DNA of 64,000 nucleotides. It comes from Oceanitalea stevensii (GTDB taxonomy: Bacteria; Actinomycetota; Actinomycetes; Actinomycetales; Actinomycetaceae). A model generated the notes under the pieces. It worked only from the letters and a program-made list of their open reading frames with translations. It did no database searches and was not told the DNA's origin. This document shows, in pieces, positions 41,582 to 50,518 of this stretch (the first letter of the stretch is position 1; each line of letters begins with the position of its first letter). Position numbers and translations under genes: made by a program. The DNA is taken from assembly GCF_014837105.1 (NCBI RefSeq), contig NZ_JACSPO010000009.1, positions 1-64,000 of the forward strand, read 5' to 3'.

Positions 41582-43105
41582 TCAGGGGCCCAGCGTGCGC
41601 ACGGTGTCGAGGGTGTCGGCCTCGGCGGGTGTCTTGTCGTCGCGGTAGCGCAGCACGCGCGCGAAGCGCAGCGCGACTCCCCCCGGGTAGCGGGGGGAGC
41701 GCTGCACGCCGTCGATGGCGATCTCGACGACCTGCTCGGGCCGGACGTGGACGACGTGCCCGTCGCGGTGCGTCTCGAGCTCGAGGAAGCGCTCGGTCTG
41801 CCAGGCGAGCATCTCGTCGGTCATGCCCTTGAAGGTCTTGCCGAGCATGACGAAGCCGTCGCCGTCGCGGGCGCCGAGGTGGATGTTGGACAGCGTGCCC
41901 TGGCGCCGCCCGCTGCCCCACTCGACGGCGAGCACGACGAGGTCGAGGGTGTGGCGCGGCTTGACCTTGACCCACGCGGCGCCGCGGCGGCCGGCGTCGT
42001 AGGGGGCGGTGAGGTCCTTGAGGACGAGGCCCTCGTGGCCGAGCTCGAGGATCTCGCGGAAGAAGGCGTCGAGCTCGGCCTGGTCCGCGGTGACCCGGCG
42101 CGGGACGAGCGCCGAGGCGGGTACGACCTCCTCCAGTGCGGCGAGGCGCTCCCGGGCGGGCGCGGTGACGAGCGTGGTCCCGTTACGGTGGAGGAGGTCG
42201 AAGAAGAAGACGGTGAGCGGGGTGGTGCCGGCGGCGCCGTCGTGGCTCCCGGTGCGCGAGGCCGTCTCCTGGAAGGGGCGGGGCCGGCCGGACGGGCCCA
42301 GGGCGATCGCCTCGCCGTCGAGGATGAGCTCCTCGGCGGGCAGCGCGCGCACGACGTCGACGATCTCCGGCACCCGCTCGGTGATGTCGTCCAGCGAGCG
42401 GGTGAAGACGGCGACCTCGTCACCGGCCTTGTGGACCTGGACCCGGATCCCGTCGATCTTGCCGTCGGCGGCGACGGGGGTGCCGCCGTCGTCGTCGCGG
42501 AGCTTGGCGAGCGCGGCGGTGAGGTCGGGGGCGGGCGAGGCAAGCATGGGGCGGACGGGCTGGAGCACCGCCGGGCGGAAGTCCTCGAGCGCGTCGACGC
42601 CGCCGGTGAGCGCCGCGCGGGCGACCGGTCCGGTGAACGCGCTGAACATCGCGGCACGGCGGACGGCGGTGACCGGTACGGCGGTGGCGTCGGCGATCGC
42701 CTCGATGAGGAGGGAGTCGAGCGCGCCCTGGCGCACCTCGCCGAGGATGAGGGCGCGCAGGAAGAGCTGCTCGGGCTCGGTGAGCGCGCCGAAGAGGGTC
42801 GCGACGGCGGTGGCGCGCCCGGCCTGGGAGCCGGTGCCGGCCAGGGCGGAGACCGCCTCGAGCTGCGCGTCGACGTCGGTGGGCGTGAGCGAGGGGGCCG
42901 GTGCGGGCTCCGGAAGCTGGGCGAGGCTGCGCCACCCGACGCCGGTGCGGCGCTGACGCACGCGGCCGGAGAGGTAGGTGGCGACGACGTCGATCTCGTC
43001 CCCCTCGGCCTCCCGCAGCGTCGCCGCGAGAAGAGCACGCTTCTCCAGGCGGGAGCGCGTGGCGGCGACGGCCGTGGAGGTCTCGGCGAGGCGCGCGAAG
43101 AGCAT
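41582..43105 (-). CDS. ligB: ATP-dependent DNA ligase (LigB type)
   Basis: A 507-residue ligase, the same length as Mycobacterium LigB from memory. The order is an N-terminal DNA-binding domain (1-190), an adenylation domain and an OB fold. The AMP-accepting lysine is Lys216 in DGKIDGIRVQVH. Other nucleotidyltransferase motifs are EELILDGEAIAL, FFFDLLHRNG, EGLVLKDLTAPYDAG and WVKVKPRHTLDLVVLAVEWG. The residue before the lysine is Gly rather than the common aromatic or Glu-Ala context. It seals nicks with ATP and is accessory to the NAD-dependent replicative ligase. The ATG at 43105 was chosen by length; longer frames upstream are G+C artefacts. Confidence 0.92.
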   Translation of the reverse strand: MLFARLAETSTAVAATRSRLEKRALLAATLREAEGDEIDVVATYLSGRVRQRRTGVGWRSLAQLPEPAPAPSLTPTDVDAQLEAVSALAGTGSQAGRATAVATLFGALTEPEQLFLRALILGEVRQGALDSLLIEAIADATAVPVTAVRRAAMFSAFTGPVARAALTGGVDALEDFRPAVLQPVRPMLASPAPDLTAALAKLRDDDGGTPVAADGKIDGIRVQVHKAGDEVAVFTRSLDDITERVPEIVDVVRALPAEELILDGEAIALGPSGRPRPFQETASRTGSHDGAAGTTPLTVFFFDLLHRNGTTLVTAPARERLAALEEVVPASALVPRRVTADQAELDAFFREILELGHEGLVLKDLTAPYDAGRRGAAWVKVKPRHTLDLVVLAVEWGSGRRQGTLSNIHLGARDGDGFVMLGKTFKGMTDEMLAWQTERFLELETHRDGHVVHVRPEQVVEIAIDGVQRSPRYPGGVALRFARVLRYRDDKTPAEADTLDTVRTLGP

Positions 43106-43177
43106 GCGCCGAGTGTGGCAGCGCGGCCGGGCTGCCGCGCGGTGTCCGTGGGCAGGCCTCGGCCGGGTGCGCCGGAG

Positions 43178-43257
43178 CTGCGCACAGGTCCAGCGGCCAG
43201 GGGCGTGGGCGTCACCTGTCCCGGCGGGTCGTCCGCGTGTCGCCGACCTGTGCGCAG
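43178..43257. repeat. 80-bp intergenic element with 12-bp terminal inverted repeats, copy A
   Basis: It is bounded by CTGCGCACAGGT and ACCTGTGCGCAG, with the inner block TGTCCCGGCG and CGCGTGTCGCC. It lies in the 210-base divergent gap between the ligase and methyltransferase genes. A copy of exactly the same length occurs at 49670-49749; by hand count about 62 of 80 positions agree, and 42 of the last 48. Confidence 0.7.
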
Positions 43258-43315
43258 GACTCGAGCACCTAGCGTGCGGTGTTCGCCTCGCACGGCCGTC
43301 CACCGAAGGAGACCC

Positions 43316-44026
43316 ATGAAGGCTGCCCAGTACGACGCTTTCGCCGCCCGGTACGACGCCGAGAACGCGTCGAGCATGCTCAACGCGCACTACGAGCGGC
43401 CGGCGATGCTGTCGCTGGCGGGCGAGGTGCGCGGCCGCCGGGTCCTCGACGCCGGGTGCGGCTCGGGTCCGCTGGCCGCCGAGCTGCTCCGGCGGGGCGC
43501 CGTCGTCACCGGCCTGGACGCGAGCCCCGCGATGGTCGAGCTCGCCCGGCGGCGCCTCGGCGACGACGTGCCCCTCCATGTCGGGGACCTCGCCGAGCCG
43601 CTGCCCTTCGCGGACGACAGCTTCGACGACGTCGTGGCCTCCCTCGTCCTGCACTACCTCGAGGACTGGAGCGCGCCGCTGGCCGAGCTCAGGCGGGTGC
43701 TGCGGCCTGGCGGCCGGCTCCTCCTGTCGGTCAACCACCCCAACGTCCGCGTCTTCAACTTCCCGCAGGAGGACTACTTCGCCACGCGGGAGTACGTCGA
43801 GACGCTCGAGCTCGACGGCCAGCCGACCGAGGTGACGTTCTGGCACCGCCCGCTGCGCGCGATGACCCGGGCGTTCACCGACGCGGGCTTCACCATCTCG
43901 CTCGTCGAGGAGCCGGAGCCGTCGCCGGACACGCCGCCCGAGCTCCTCCCGCCGCGCATCGTCAGCGGGGAGCGCAGCGCCTTCCTGTGCTTCCTCTTCT
44001 TCGTGCTCGAGGCGCCGGCACTCTAG
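43316..44026 (+). CDS. Class I SAM-dependent methyltransferase
   Basis: A 236-residue enzyme with the Rossmann SAM fold. Motif I is VLDAGCGSGPLAAELL, followed by VTGLDASPAMVELARRRLG and the post-motif VLRPGGRLLLSVNHPN. The substrate-facing C-terminus is of the UbiE/small-molecule type. GAAGGAG precedes the ATG by 6 bases. It stands alone behind the 80-bp repeat. The methyl acceptor is unknown. Confidence 0.9.
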   Translation: MKAAQYDAFAARYDAENASSMLNAHYERPAMLSLAGEVRGRRVLDAGCGSGPLAAELLRRGAVVTGLDASPAMVELARRRLGDDVPLHVGDLAEPLPFADDSFDDVVASLVLHYLEDWSAPLAELRRVLRPGGRLLLSVNHPNVRVFNFPQEDYFATREYVETLELDGQPTEVTFWHRPLRAMTRAFTDAGFTISLVEEPEPSPDTPPELLPPRIVSGERSAFLCFLFFVLEAPAL

Positions 44027-44033
44027 ACCCGGT

Positions 44034-44054
44034 CCTCCTGCCGGCGGGAGGAGG
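44034..44054 (+). terminator. Short hairpin after the methyltransferase gene
   Basis: CCTCCTGCC and GGGAGGAGG form a stem with one mismatch around GGC, eight bases after the stop. Confidence 0.45.
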
Positions 44055-44083
44055 TGGGCGGAATCCAGCTGTCGGCGCTGGGG

Positions 44084-44117
44084 GTGGGCCCTGCGCCGGG
44101 GTGGGACCTGCGCCGGG
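44084..44117. repeat. Tandem 17-bp duplication
   Basis: GTGGGCCCTGCGCCGGG is followed directly by GTGGGACCTGCGCCGGG (one difference), in the gap between convergent methyltransferase and polymerase genes. Its role is unknown. Confidence 0.6.
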
Positions 44118-44122
44118 GGCTG

Positions 44123-45787
44123 TCACTCGGCGTCGGCGTAGGTGTCGACGACGGAGACGTCGAGGGGGAAGTCGACGGGGAAGTCACCGAAGAGGAGCCG
44201 GCCGGCGCCGGCGGCGGACTCGCGGACCGCCGTCGCGACGTCGTCGGCCAGGACCGCGGGGGTGTGGACGATGACCTCGTCGTGGAGGAAGAAGACGAGG
44301 TGCGGGCTGTGGCCCGCGCCGCCGGCGCCGCCCATCACCCGCAGGCGGGCGCGCAGGTCCGCGAGCCAGCACAGCGCCCACTCCGCGGCGGTGCCCTGGA
44401 CGACGAAGTTGCGGGTGAAGCGGCCCCAGTCGCGAGCCAGACGGCGCGCGCGCCGGCGGTCGTCGTCGGTCGCCTCGCCCTCGTGCTGCCGGTCCTGCAC
44501 GGCCTTCCACGCGGGCGGGGGAGCGGGGGAGGTGCGGCCCAGCCAGGTGCGGACGGTGCCGCCCACCTCCCCGCGCATCGCGGCGCCCTCGACGACGGCG
44601 GTGGCGCGCGGGAAGGCGCGCAGCAGGCGGGGCGCGAGGTCCCCGGCCGCCCCGGTGGTCGCGCCGTACAGCGCGCCGAGCATGGCGACCTTCGCGTGCG
44701 CGCGGGTGTCGATGACGCCCTGGTCGACGAGCCCCTGGTACAGGTCCCCGCCGCGCGCGGCCCGCGCCATCGCCTCGTCGCGGGCCATTGCGGCGAGCAC
44801 GCGCGGCTCGAGCTGGGCGACGTCGGCGACGACGAGCGTCCAGCCCGGGTCCGCGACGACGGCGCCGCGCACCTGCTTGGGCAGCTGGAGCGCCCCGCCG
44901 CCGCGGGTGGCCCACCGGCCGGTGACGACGCCGCCGGGGACGTAGTCGGGGTGGAAGCGCTCGCGGCCCGCGCCGGGCGGACCGGGACGCACCCACTCGT
45001 CGGCCCAGACCCAGCCGTTGGCGCTGTGGAGGCGGGACAGCTTCTTGTACTCGAGGAGCGGCGGGACGACGGGGTGGTCGACCTGCTCGAGCTCCCACTT
45101 GCGGGTGGTCTGCACGGAGATCCCCGCGCTGTGCAGCGCGCGCAGCAGCGCCTGCCCGGAGTCCGGGTTGAGCCTCGGTGCGTCGAGCGCGCGGCGGACG
45201 TCCTCGGCCAGCGCCTCGAGCACCGGCGGCCGCGCGCCGAGCGGCGGGCGCGGGCCGAGCACCTCGGTGAGCAGGTGGTCGTGGGCGGCGCGGTCCCACG
45301 GCAGGCCGTCGTGGCGCATCTCCGCGGCGAGCAGCGCCCCGGCGGACTCCGCCGCGAGCAGGGTGGCGAGCCGCCCCGGCTCGCGGCTCGCCGTCACGGC
45401 CTCCCGCTGGCGCAGCCGCTCGGCGAGCACCTCGTCGGCGGGCAGGGTGAGGGACTCGAAGAGGGTAGGTGGGGCGTCGGGCCGGTCCTCCGGCTCCTCG
45501 ACGTCGTCCCACAGGTCCGACGGCGGTGGCGCGTCGACCGCGCGGCGCTGGATGGTGCGGCACAGGCGCAGGTCGAAGCAGCGCTCCACCCGCACGCCGG
45601 CGCGCAGCAGCCGGGCGTAGATGGTCGCGGTGTCGGCCCACACCCAGCGCGGGCGCGAGGCGGCCTCGAGCTCCGCCACCCGGGCGGCCAGCGCGTCGGC
45701 GGGCACGACGGACGCGGCCGGGGCGGCGCCGTCGTCGAGGACGGTGAGCCGGACCCCGCCGGTCTCCTCGGCCACGACGATCTCCAC
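44123..45787 (-). CDS. Family A DNA polymerase-like protein (bifunctional 3'-5' exonuclease/polymerase annotation)
   Basis: A 554-residue family A polymerase without the 5' nuclease domain of Pol I. The N-terminal 170 residues correspond to a reduced exonuclease-like domain in which I see no convincing DEDD residues. Polymerase motif A is VVADVAQLEPRVLAA (canonical DYSQIELR; Asp and Glu kept, Tyr lost). Motif B is RAHAKVAMLGALYG (the usual Phe after Lys is Leu). Motif C is FFLHDEVIVH. Catalytic acidic residues are therefore kept. Many actinobacteria carry this second, smaller family A enzyme; its repair role is unclear. Start is GTG 45787. Confidence 0.88.
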   Translation of the reverse strand: MEIVVAEETGGVRLTVLDDGAAPAASVVPADALAARVAELEAASRPRWVWADTATIYARLLRAGVRVERCFDLRLCRTIQRRAVDAPPPSDLWDDVEEPEDRPDAPPTLFESLTLPADEVLAERLRQREAVTASREPGRLATLLAAESAGALLAAEMRHDGLPWDRAAHDHLLTEVLGPRPPLGARPPVLEALAEDVRRALDAPRLNPDSGQALLRALHSAGISVQTTRKWELEQVDHPVVPPLLEYKKLSRLHSANGWVWADEWVRPGPPGAGRERFHPDYVPGGVVTGRWATRGGGALQLPKQVRGAVVADPGWTLVVADVAQLEPRVLAAMARDEAMARAARGGDLYQGLVDQGVIDTRAHAKVAMLGALYGATTGAAGDLAPRLLRAFPRATAVVEGAAMRGEVGGTVRTWLGRTSPAPPPAWKAVQDRQHEGEATDDDRRRARRLARDWGRFTRNFVVQGTAAEWALCWLADLRARLRVMGGAGGAGHSPHLVFFLHDEVIVHTPAVLADDVATAVRESAAGAGRLLFGDFPVDFPLDVSVVDTYADAE

Positions 45788-45837
45788 GCACCGAGCCTAC
45801 GGCGGCGCACCGACACCGGGCGCCGTAGGGTGCGGGC

Positions 45838-46665
45838 ATGCTGCAGCGGCGATTCCTCCAGGTGGACGTGTTCGGCGCGGAGCCCTACGAGGGCAACCCG
45901 GTGGCCGTCGTCGTCGACGGGGAGGGCCTGTCCACCGAGCAGATGCAGCGCTTCGCGGCGTGGACCAACCTCTCCGAGACCACCTTCCTCCTCCCGCCCA
46001 GCGAGCCCGCCGCGGACTACCGCGTGCGGATCTTCACCCCCGGCACCGAGCTGCCCTTCGCCGGGCACCCGACCCTCGGCTCCGCCCACGCGTGGCTCGC
46101 CTCGGGCGGGACCGCGGCGACGGCGGGGCGGCTCGTCCAGGAGTGCGGCGTCGGGCTCGTCGAGCTGCGCGAGTCCGGTGGCCGCTGGTCCTTCGCCGCC
46201 CCCGCCCTGCGCCGCTACGAGGCGCCCGACGACGAGACCCTCGCCCGCGCCACCGACGCCCTCGGGCTGGACCCGGGCGACGTCGTCGACGCGTCCTGGC
46301 TCGACAACGGCCCGCCGTGGCTGGCGCTGCGGCTGCGCTCGCGGGAGACCGTCCTCGCCGTGCGGCCACGCTACGCGGACCTCGGTGACCTCCACCTCGG
46401 CGTCGTCGCCGCGCCCGGCAGCGACGGGACCGCCGTCGAGGTCCGCGCGTTCGGTGCCGACTTCTCCGAGGACCCGGTCACGGGCAGCCTCAACGCCGGC
46501 CTCGCGCAGTGGCTCACCGACACCGGCGTGGTCACGGTGCCGTACGTGGCCGCGCAGGGCACTGCGCTCGGCCGCGGAGGCCGGGTCCACGTCACCGCCC
46601 CCGACGGCGGGCTGTGGGTGGGCGGGCGGACGACGACGGCGATCGCCGGCACCGTCGCACTCTGA
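45838..46665 (+). CDS. PhzF-family isomerase/epimerase-like protein
   Basis: A 275-residue PhzF-like protein with two diaminopimelate-epimerase-type lobes. VDVFGAEPYEGNPVAVVVDG opens the first lobe, the catalytic Glu47 lies in NLSETTFLLP, and TPGTELPFAGHPTLGSAHAW is the signature loop. FSEDPVTGSLNAGLAQWL closes the second lobe. No other phenazine genes occur here, so this is a stand-alone family member of unknown substrate. It is divergent from the polymerase, with 50 bases between them. Confidence 0.9.
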   Translation: MLQRRFLQVDVFGAEPYEGNPVAVVVDGEGLSTEQMQRFAAWTNLSETTFLLPPSEPAADYRVRIFTPGTELPFAGHPTLGSAHAWLASGGTAATAGRLVQECGVGLVELRESGGRWSFAAPALRRYEAPDDETLARATDALGLDPGDVVDASWLDNGPPWLALRLRSRETVLAVRPRYADLGDLHLGVVAAPGSDGTAVEVRAFGADFSEDPVTGSLNAGLAQWLTDTGVVTVPYVAAQGTALGRGGRVHVTAPDGGLWVGGRTTTAIAGTVAL

Positions 46666-46677
46666 CGGAGGGTGGAC

Positions 46678-46914
46678 ATGGACTCCTGGCCGCTGTGGGT
46701 GCAGTGGGTGGCGCTGCTGGTCGTCGGGGGCACCTTCCTCGGCAGCTCCTGGTGGCTGGCGCTCGCCCGAGCCCGAGCCGCCGGCGCCGAGCCCGTGACG
46801 TGGGGGGAGAGGACGCGAACCTTCGTCGGGGCGCTGCGCCTCGGCGACTGGGCGATGGTCTTCCTCCTCGCCGCGTTCCTCGTCCCGCTCGTGGTCCGGA
46901 CCGTCGCGCTCTGA
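46678..46914 (+). CDS. Small two-pass membrane protein
   Basis: A 78-residue protein with hydrophobic segments at about residues 6-28 and 56-76, joined by a polar loop (RARAAGAEPVTWGERTRTF). The ATG at 46678 has GGAGGG seven bases upstream and is preferred to the GTG at 46672. It follows the PhzF gene by 12 bases and may be co-transcribed with it. I do not recognise it. Confidence 0.6.
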   Translation: MDSWPLWVQWVALLVVGGTFLGSSWWLALARARAAGAEPVTWGERTRTFVGALRLGDWAMVFLLAAFLVPLVVRTVAL

Positions 46915-46916
46915 GC

Positions 46917-49586
46917 TCAGCGGCGCCGCAGCGCCTTGTCCACCTCGACGACGGCGAACACCACCACCCCGACGCCCACCGGCACCAGCCAGTCGGTCAG
47001 CCCCACCGCGGTGGAGCCGAAGGCCGTGTGCATGAAGGGCGCGTAGACGAAGAGCAGCTGCAGCGCGAGCATGACGGCCACGCACACCCATGAGACCGGG
47101 TTGGTCGTGAGGAGCTCGCGGCGCAGGCTCGTCGTGCGGCTGAAGCGGCTGGCGAAGAGGTAGCAGATCTGGGCGACGACGAGGGTGTTGACGGCGACCG
47201 TCCGCGACTCCGCCACACCGCGCCCGGCCTCCTGGCCGAGGAGGAAGACCGCGATCGTCGCGCCGCCGATGAGCACCGAGACGTAGCCGATCCGCAGCAG
47301 CCCCGAGCGCGGCAGGATCGAGCCGCCCGGCGTGCGCGGCGGCCGGCGCATGATGTCGGGCTCCGAGGGCTCGAAGGCCAGCGCGAGGGCGAGGGTGACC
47401 GCGGTGATCGTGTTGACCCACAGCACCTGGACCGGTGTGAGCGGCAGCGTGAGCCCGAGGACGACGGCGACGAGAATGACGAGCCCCTGCGCGCCGTTGG
47501 TCGGCAGGATGAAGACGATGGCCTTGCGCAGGTTGTCGTAGATCGTGCGGCCCATCTCGACGGCCGACTCGATCGAGGCGAAGTTGTCGTCGGCGAGGAC
47601 GACGTCGGCCGCCTCCTTCGTCGCCTCCGTCCCCTTGATCCCCATGGCGACCCCGACGTCGGCCCGCTTGAGCGACGGCGCGTCGTTGACGCCGTCGCCG
47701 GTCATCGACACGACCTCGCCGTTCGCCTGCAGGGCCTGGACCAGCCGGAGCTTGTGCTCGGGGCTCGTGCGGGCGAAGACGTCGTGCTCGGTCGCGATGA
47801 TGCGCAGCTCCTCGTCGGTGGCGGTCTCGAGCTCGGCGCCGGTGACGGTCGAGTCCCCGATCCCCATCTCCCGCGCGATGGCGGTGGCGGTGCCGGCGTG
47901 GTCGCCGGTGATCATCTTGACGCGGATGCCGGCCTGCCGGCAGGCGCGGATCGCGGCGACGGCCTCCTCGCGGGGCGGGTCGATGATGCCGTAGAGACCG
48001 AGGAGGACGAAGCCGCCGGCGTCGACGTCCTCGGTGCTCACCGAGGTGGCGCCGTCGTCGGCGCGGCGGGCCGCGGCGGCCAGCACCCGCAGCCCGCGGG
48101 CGCCGAGCTCCTCGATCTGCGCCTCCCAGAACGCCCGGTCCAGCGGCGCGGCGTCCTCCAGCCCGGTGCCCTGGGAGTCGCAGCGGTCCAGCAGCCGGTC
48201 CGGCGCGCCCTTGAGGTGGATGACCGCGCCCTGCGCGGTGCGGTCCAGGGTGGCCATGTACTTGTAGGCGGAGTCGAAGGGGACGGCGTCCAGCCGGGCG
48301 TCGTCGTCGCCGTCCACGCCGGCCTTGAGCGCGAAGGTGCGCAGCCCGCCGTCGGTCGGCTCACCGGACAGCACCCACTCCCCACCACGGTGGGAGACGG
48401 TCGAGTCGTTGGCCCGCGCCGCGACCTCCGCGAGGGCAAGGACGCTCGGGTGCTGCGCCGTCGTCGTCGCCTCGCCGGCCGGGCGGATCTCGCCCTCGGG
48501 CGCGTACCCGGTGCCGGTGACGTCGAAGCGGGCGGCGGGCGCGACGACCGTCCGGACCGTCATCTCGTTGCGGGTGAGCGTGCCGGTCTTGTCGCTGCAG
48601 ATGACGGTGACCGAGCCGAGAGTCTCCACCGAGCTCATCCGCCGGGTGATCGCGTGGCGCCGCGCCATCGTCTGCACGCCCAGGGCGAGGGTGATGGTGA
48701 GGACGGCGGGCAGGCCCTCGGGGATCGCGGCGACCGCGAAGCCGATCGCCGCGAGGGTGAGCTCGCCGAGCGTGTCGTCGTACAGCAGCGCGCCCAGCGC
48801 GAACATCACGACGGCGAGGACGACGACGACGAGCGACAGCACCCGCCCGAAGGCGTTCATCTGCCGGGTCAGGGGCGTCTCGAGGGACTCGACCTCCTCG
48901 AGCAGCGTCGTGATGTGCCCGATCTCGGTGTCCTGCCCGGTGGCCGTCACGACCCCGGTGCCCGAGCCCGCGGCGACGACGGTGCCCGAGAAGGCCATCG
49001 AGGTCCGGTCCCCGATGCCCGCGTCCGGGGCGACCGGGTCGGTGCCCTTGTCCACCGGTACGGACTCACCGGTGAGCGCCGACTCCTCGATGCGCAGCGT
49101 GCTCGCGCGGGTGAGCCGGACGTCGGCGGGCACGCGGTCCCCGGAGGAGAGGCGCACGAGGTCGCCGGGGACGAGGTCCTCGGCGGGGACGGTCTGCCAC
49201 GCGCCCTCGCGCCGCACCTGCGCGTCCAGCGAGAGCATCTGGCGGATGCCCTCGAGGGCGTCCTCCGCCTTGCCCTCCTGGACGTAGCCGATGACGGCGT
49301 TGGTGAGGACGACGGCCGCGATGACGATCGTGTCGACCCACTCGCCGAGCACCGCGGTGAGCACGGCGGCGGCAATGAGGACGTAGATCATCGGGTCGCG
49401 GAGCTGGCGCAGCAGCCGCCGCAGCGCTGACTCGCGCTCCGGCTCGGGTAGCCGGTTGGGGCCGTGCCGCTCGAGACGAGCGGCGGCCTCCTCGCGGCTC
49501 AGGCCCTGGTCGCCGGCGCCGAGGTGGGCGAGGACGTCGACGACGGCGCGGGCGTGGGCGGGAGCGGCTTCGGTGGGTGGCGTCAT
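46917..49586 (-). CDS. P2-type cation-transporting ATPase
   Basis: An 889-residue P-type ATPase with the cation-ATPase N-terminal domain (LSREEAAARLERHGPNRLPE) and actuator loop LTGESVPVDKG. Transmembrane motif PEGLPAVLTITLALG is followed by the phosphorylated Asp in CSDKTGTLTRNEM, then the nucleotide domain (KGAPDRLL), the hinge MTGDGVNDAPSLKRADVGVAMG and a C-terminal membrane domain. PEGLP and overall order place it with Ca2+/Mn2+ or Na+ pumps (P2A/PMR-like). Ion specificity cannot be settled from sequence alone. It ends two bases from the convergent small membrane protein gene. Confidence 0.93.
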   Translation of the reverse strand: MTPPTEAAPAHARAVVDVLAHLGAGDQGLSREEAAARLERHGPNRLPEPERESALRRLLRQLRDPMIYVLIAAAVLTAVLGEWVDTIVIAAVVLTNAVIGYVQEGKAEDALEGIRQMLSLDAQVRREGAWQTVPAEDLVPGDLVRLSSGDRVPADVRLTRASTLRIEESALTGESVPVDKGTDPVAPDAGIGDRTSMAFSGTVVAAGSGTGVVTATGQDTEIGHITTLLEEVESLETPLTRQMNAFGRVLSLVVVVLAVVMFALGALLYDDTLGELTLAAIGFAVAAIPEGLPAVLTITLALGVQTMARRHAITRRMSSVETLGSVTVICSDKTGTLTRNEMTVRTVVAPAARFDVTGTGYAPEGEIRPAGEATTTAQHPSVLALAEVAARANDSTVSHRGGEWVLSGEPTDGGLRTFALKAGVDGDDDARLDAVPFDSAYKYMATLDRTAQGAVIHLKGAPDRLLDRCDSQGTGLEDAAPLDRAFWEAQIEELGARGLRVLAAAARRADDGATSVSTEDVDAGGFVLLGLYGIIDPPREEAVAAIRACRQAGIRVKMITGDHAGTATAIAREMGIGDSTVTGAELETATDEELRIIATEHDVFARTSPEHKLRLVQALQANGEVVSMTGDGVNDAPSLKRADVGVAMGIKGTEATKEAADVVLADDNFASIESAVEMGRTIYDNLRKAIVFILPTNGAQGLVILVAVVLGLTLPLTPVQVLWVNTITAVTLALALAFEPSEPDIMRRPPRTPGGSILPRSGLLRIGYVSVLIGGATIAVFLLGQEAGRGVAESRTVAVNTLVVAQICYLFASRFSRTTSLRRELLTTNPVSWVCVAVMLALQLLFVYAPFMHTAFGSTAVGLTDWLVPVGVGVVVFAVVEVDKALRRR

Positions 49587-49669
49587 GGTCCCTGTCGCAT
49601 CGGCGAGGCGGTACGGCCGGTCCCAGTCTCGTCGTGTCGCCGCCGCCTGTCCCGGCAGGTGACGCCGAT

Positions 49670-49749
49670 CTGCGCACAGGTCCGCGCGAGGTGTCGGTGA
49701 GCGTCAGGTGTCCCGGCGTGTCGCGCGCGTGTCGCCAACCTGTGCGCAG
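49670..49749. repeat. 80-bp intergenic element with 12-bp terminal inverted repeats, copy B
   Basis: It has the same ends as the copy at 43178-43257 (CTGCGCACAGGT ... ACCTGTGCGCAG) and the same inner blocks. To its left, 49634-49669 holds a further palindromic stretch (CGCCTGTCCCGGCAGGTGACG) built from the same internal words. It lies between the P-type ATPase start and the AMIN-like gene end, with no reading frame of its own. Confidence 0.7.
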
Positions 49750-49800
49750 TTCCCGACGGCGGGTGACCGGGCGAGATGCCCGGCCACCCGCCGTCGTGCG

Positions 49801-50352
49801 CTACCAGCGGTGGGCGACGTCGATGACGAGTCGCGAGCCGGAGCCCGGGCCGTCGAGGACGAACACCCGGAAGGGCAGCCGGGCCCGCACGCCCAGGCCG
49901 ATCGTCGTCTGGCCCTCGAAGCTCCCGCCCGAGGCGATCTGGCGGAAGGTCGAGTAGCCGCTGACGTTGCGCAGCTCCTTGCGGTTGGACGGGGTGTAGG
50001 TGCTGCGCCCCGTCACGGGGTCGTAGGTCGGGGCGTGCGCCACGACCTCGAGCTTGGCGCCGCCGCGCAGCGGGACACGCGCCCCGCTGCCCTCGGCGTA
50101 CACCTGGTCGACGTAGCGGACGGAGTAGCCGCGCACGTCACCGCGGACGTCGATGACCATGCGGTCGTAGCAGGAGTGCTCGCCCGCGCGGACGTTCGTG
50201 ATCGACGTGAGGGCGGAGCCGGGGCTCTGCGCCTTGGCGAGCGAGCCCCACGTGATGCCGCAGTAGGGGGCGGCCTGAGCCGAGGCGCCCATCGGGAGGA
50301 CGAGTGCCAACCCGAGGACGAGTCCGAGGAGGAGTCTGGTCAAGCGCTTCAT
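49801..50352 (-). CDS. Secreted AMIN-like domain protein
   Basis: A 183-residue exported protein. The signal peptide MKRLTRLLLGLVLGLALVLP...ASAQA is cleaved near residue 27. The remainder is an AMIN-like beta domain, with CYDRMVIDVRGDVRGYSVRY, VRARLPFRVFVLDGPGSGSR and LVIDVAHRW. Two cysteines (CGITWG and SCYDR) could form a disulfide. Such actinobacterial proteins are thought to act at the cell wall; the role is unknown. AAAGGGGA precedes the ATG at 50352; the frame beyond it to 50676 has no support. Confidence 0.85.
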   Translation of the reverse strand: MKRLTRLLLGLVLGLALVLPMGASAQAAPYCGITWGSLAKAQSPGSALTSITNVRAGEHSCYDRMVIDVRGDVRGYSVRYVDQVYAEGSGARVPLRGGAKLEVVAHAPTYDPVTGRSTYTPSNRKELRNVSGYSTFRQIASGGSFEGQTTIGLGVRARLPFRVFVLDGPGSGSRLVIDVAHRW

Positions 50353-50457
50353 CGCGATCCCCTTTCCAGGGAGTACCGCGGGCGGCAGCGTGCTGCTCGT
50401 GGTGGCGCGCAACCTACTCCCGACGCCGGGCCGGCGGAAGGGCCGAAAGGGCAGTGT

Positions 50458-50496
50458 GTGCGCAACTGCACAGCGGGCAAAGTTGCACGCAGTGCA
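50458..50496. promoter_or_regulatory. Nested palindromes upstream of the TetR-MMPL pair
   Basis: Three symmetric elements overlap here: GTGC-N6-GCAC (50458-50471), GCAACT (50462-50467) against AGTTGC (50481-50486), and TGCAC-GCA-GTGCA (50484-50496). They end 22 bases before the TetR start and lie in a locally A+T-richer patch. An autoregulatory TetR operator is likely but its exact bounds are not clear. Confidence 0.5.
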
Positions 50497-50518
50497 TCGA
50501 CGACTGAGACTCGGTTTT

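Noticed and set aside
45838..46665. Phenazine biosynthesis cluster suggested by PhzF
   Set aside because: No phzA-E/G homologues occur around it; stand-alone PhzF-like proteins are common and mostly unrelated to phenazines.
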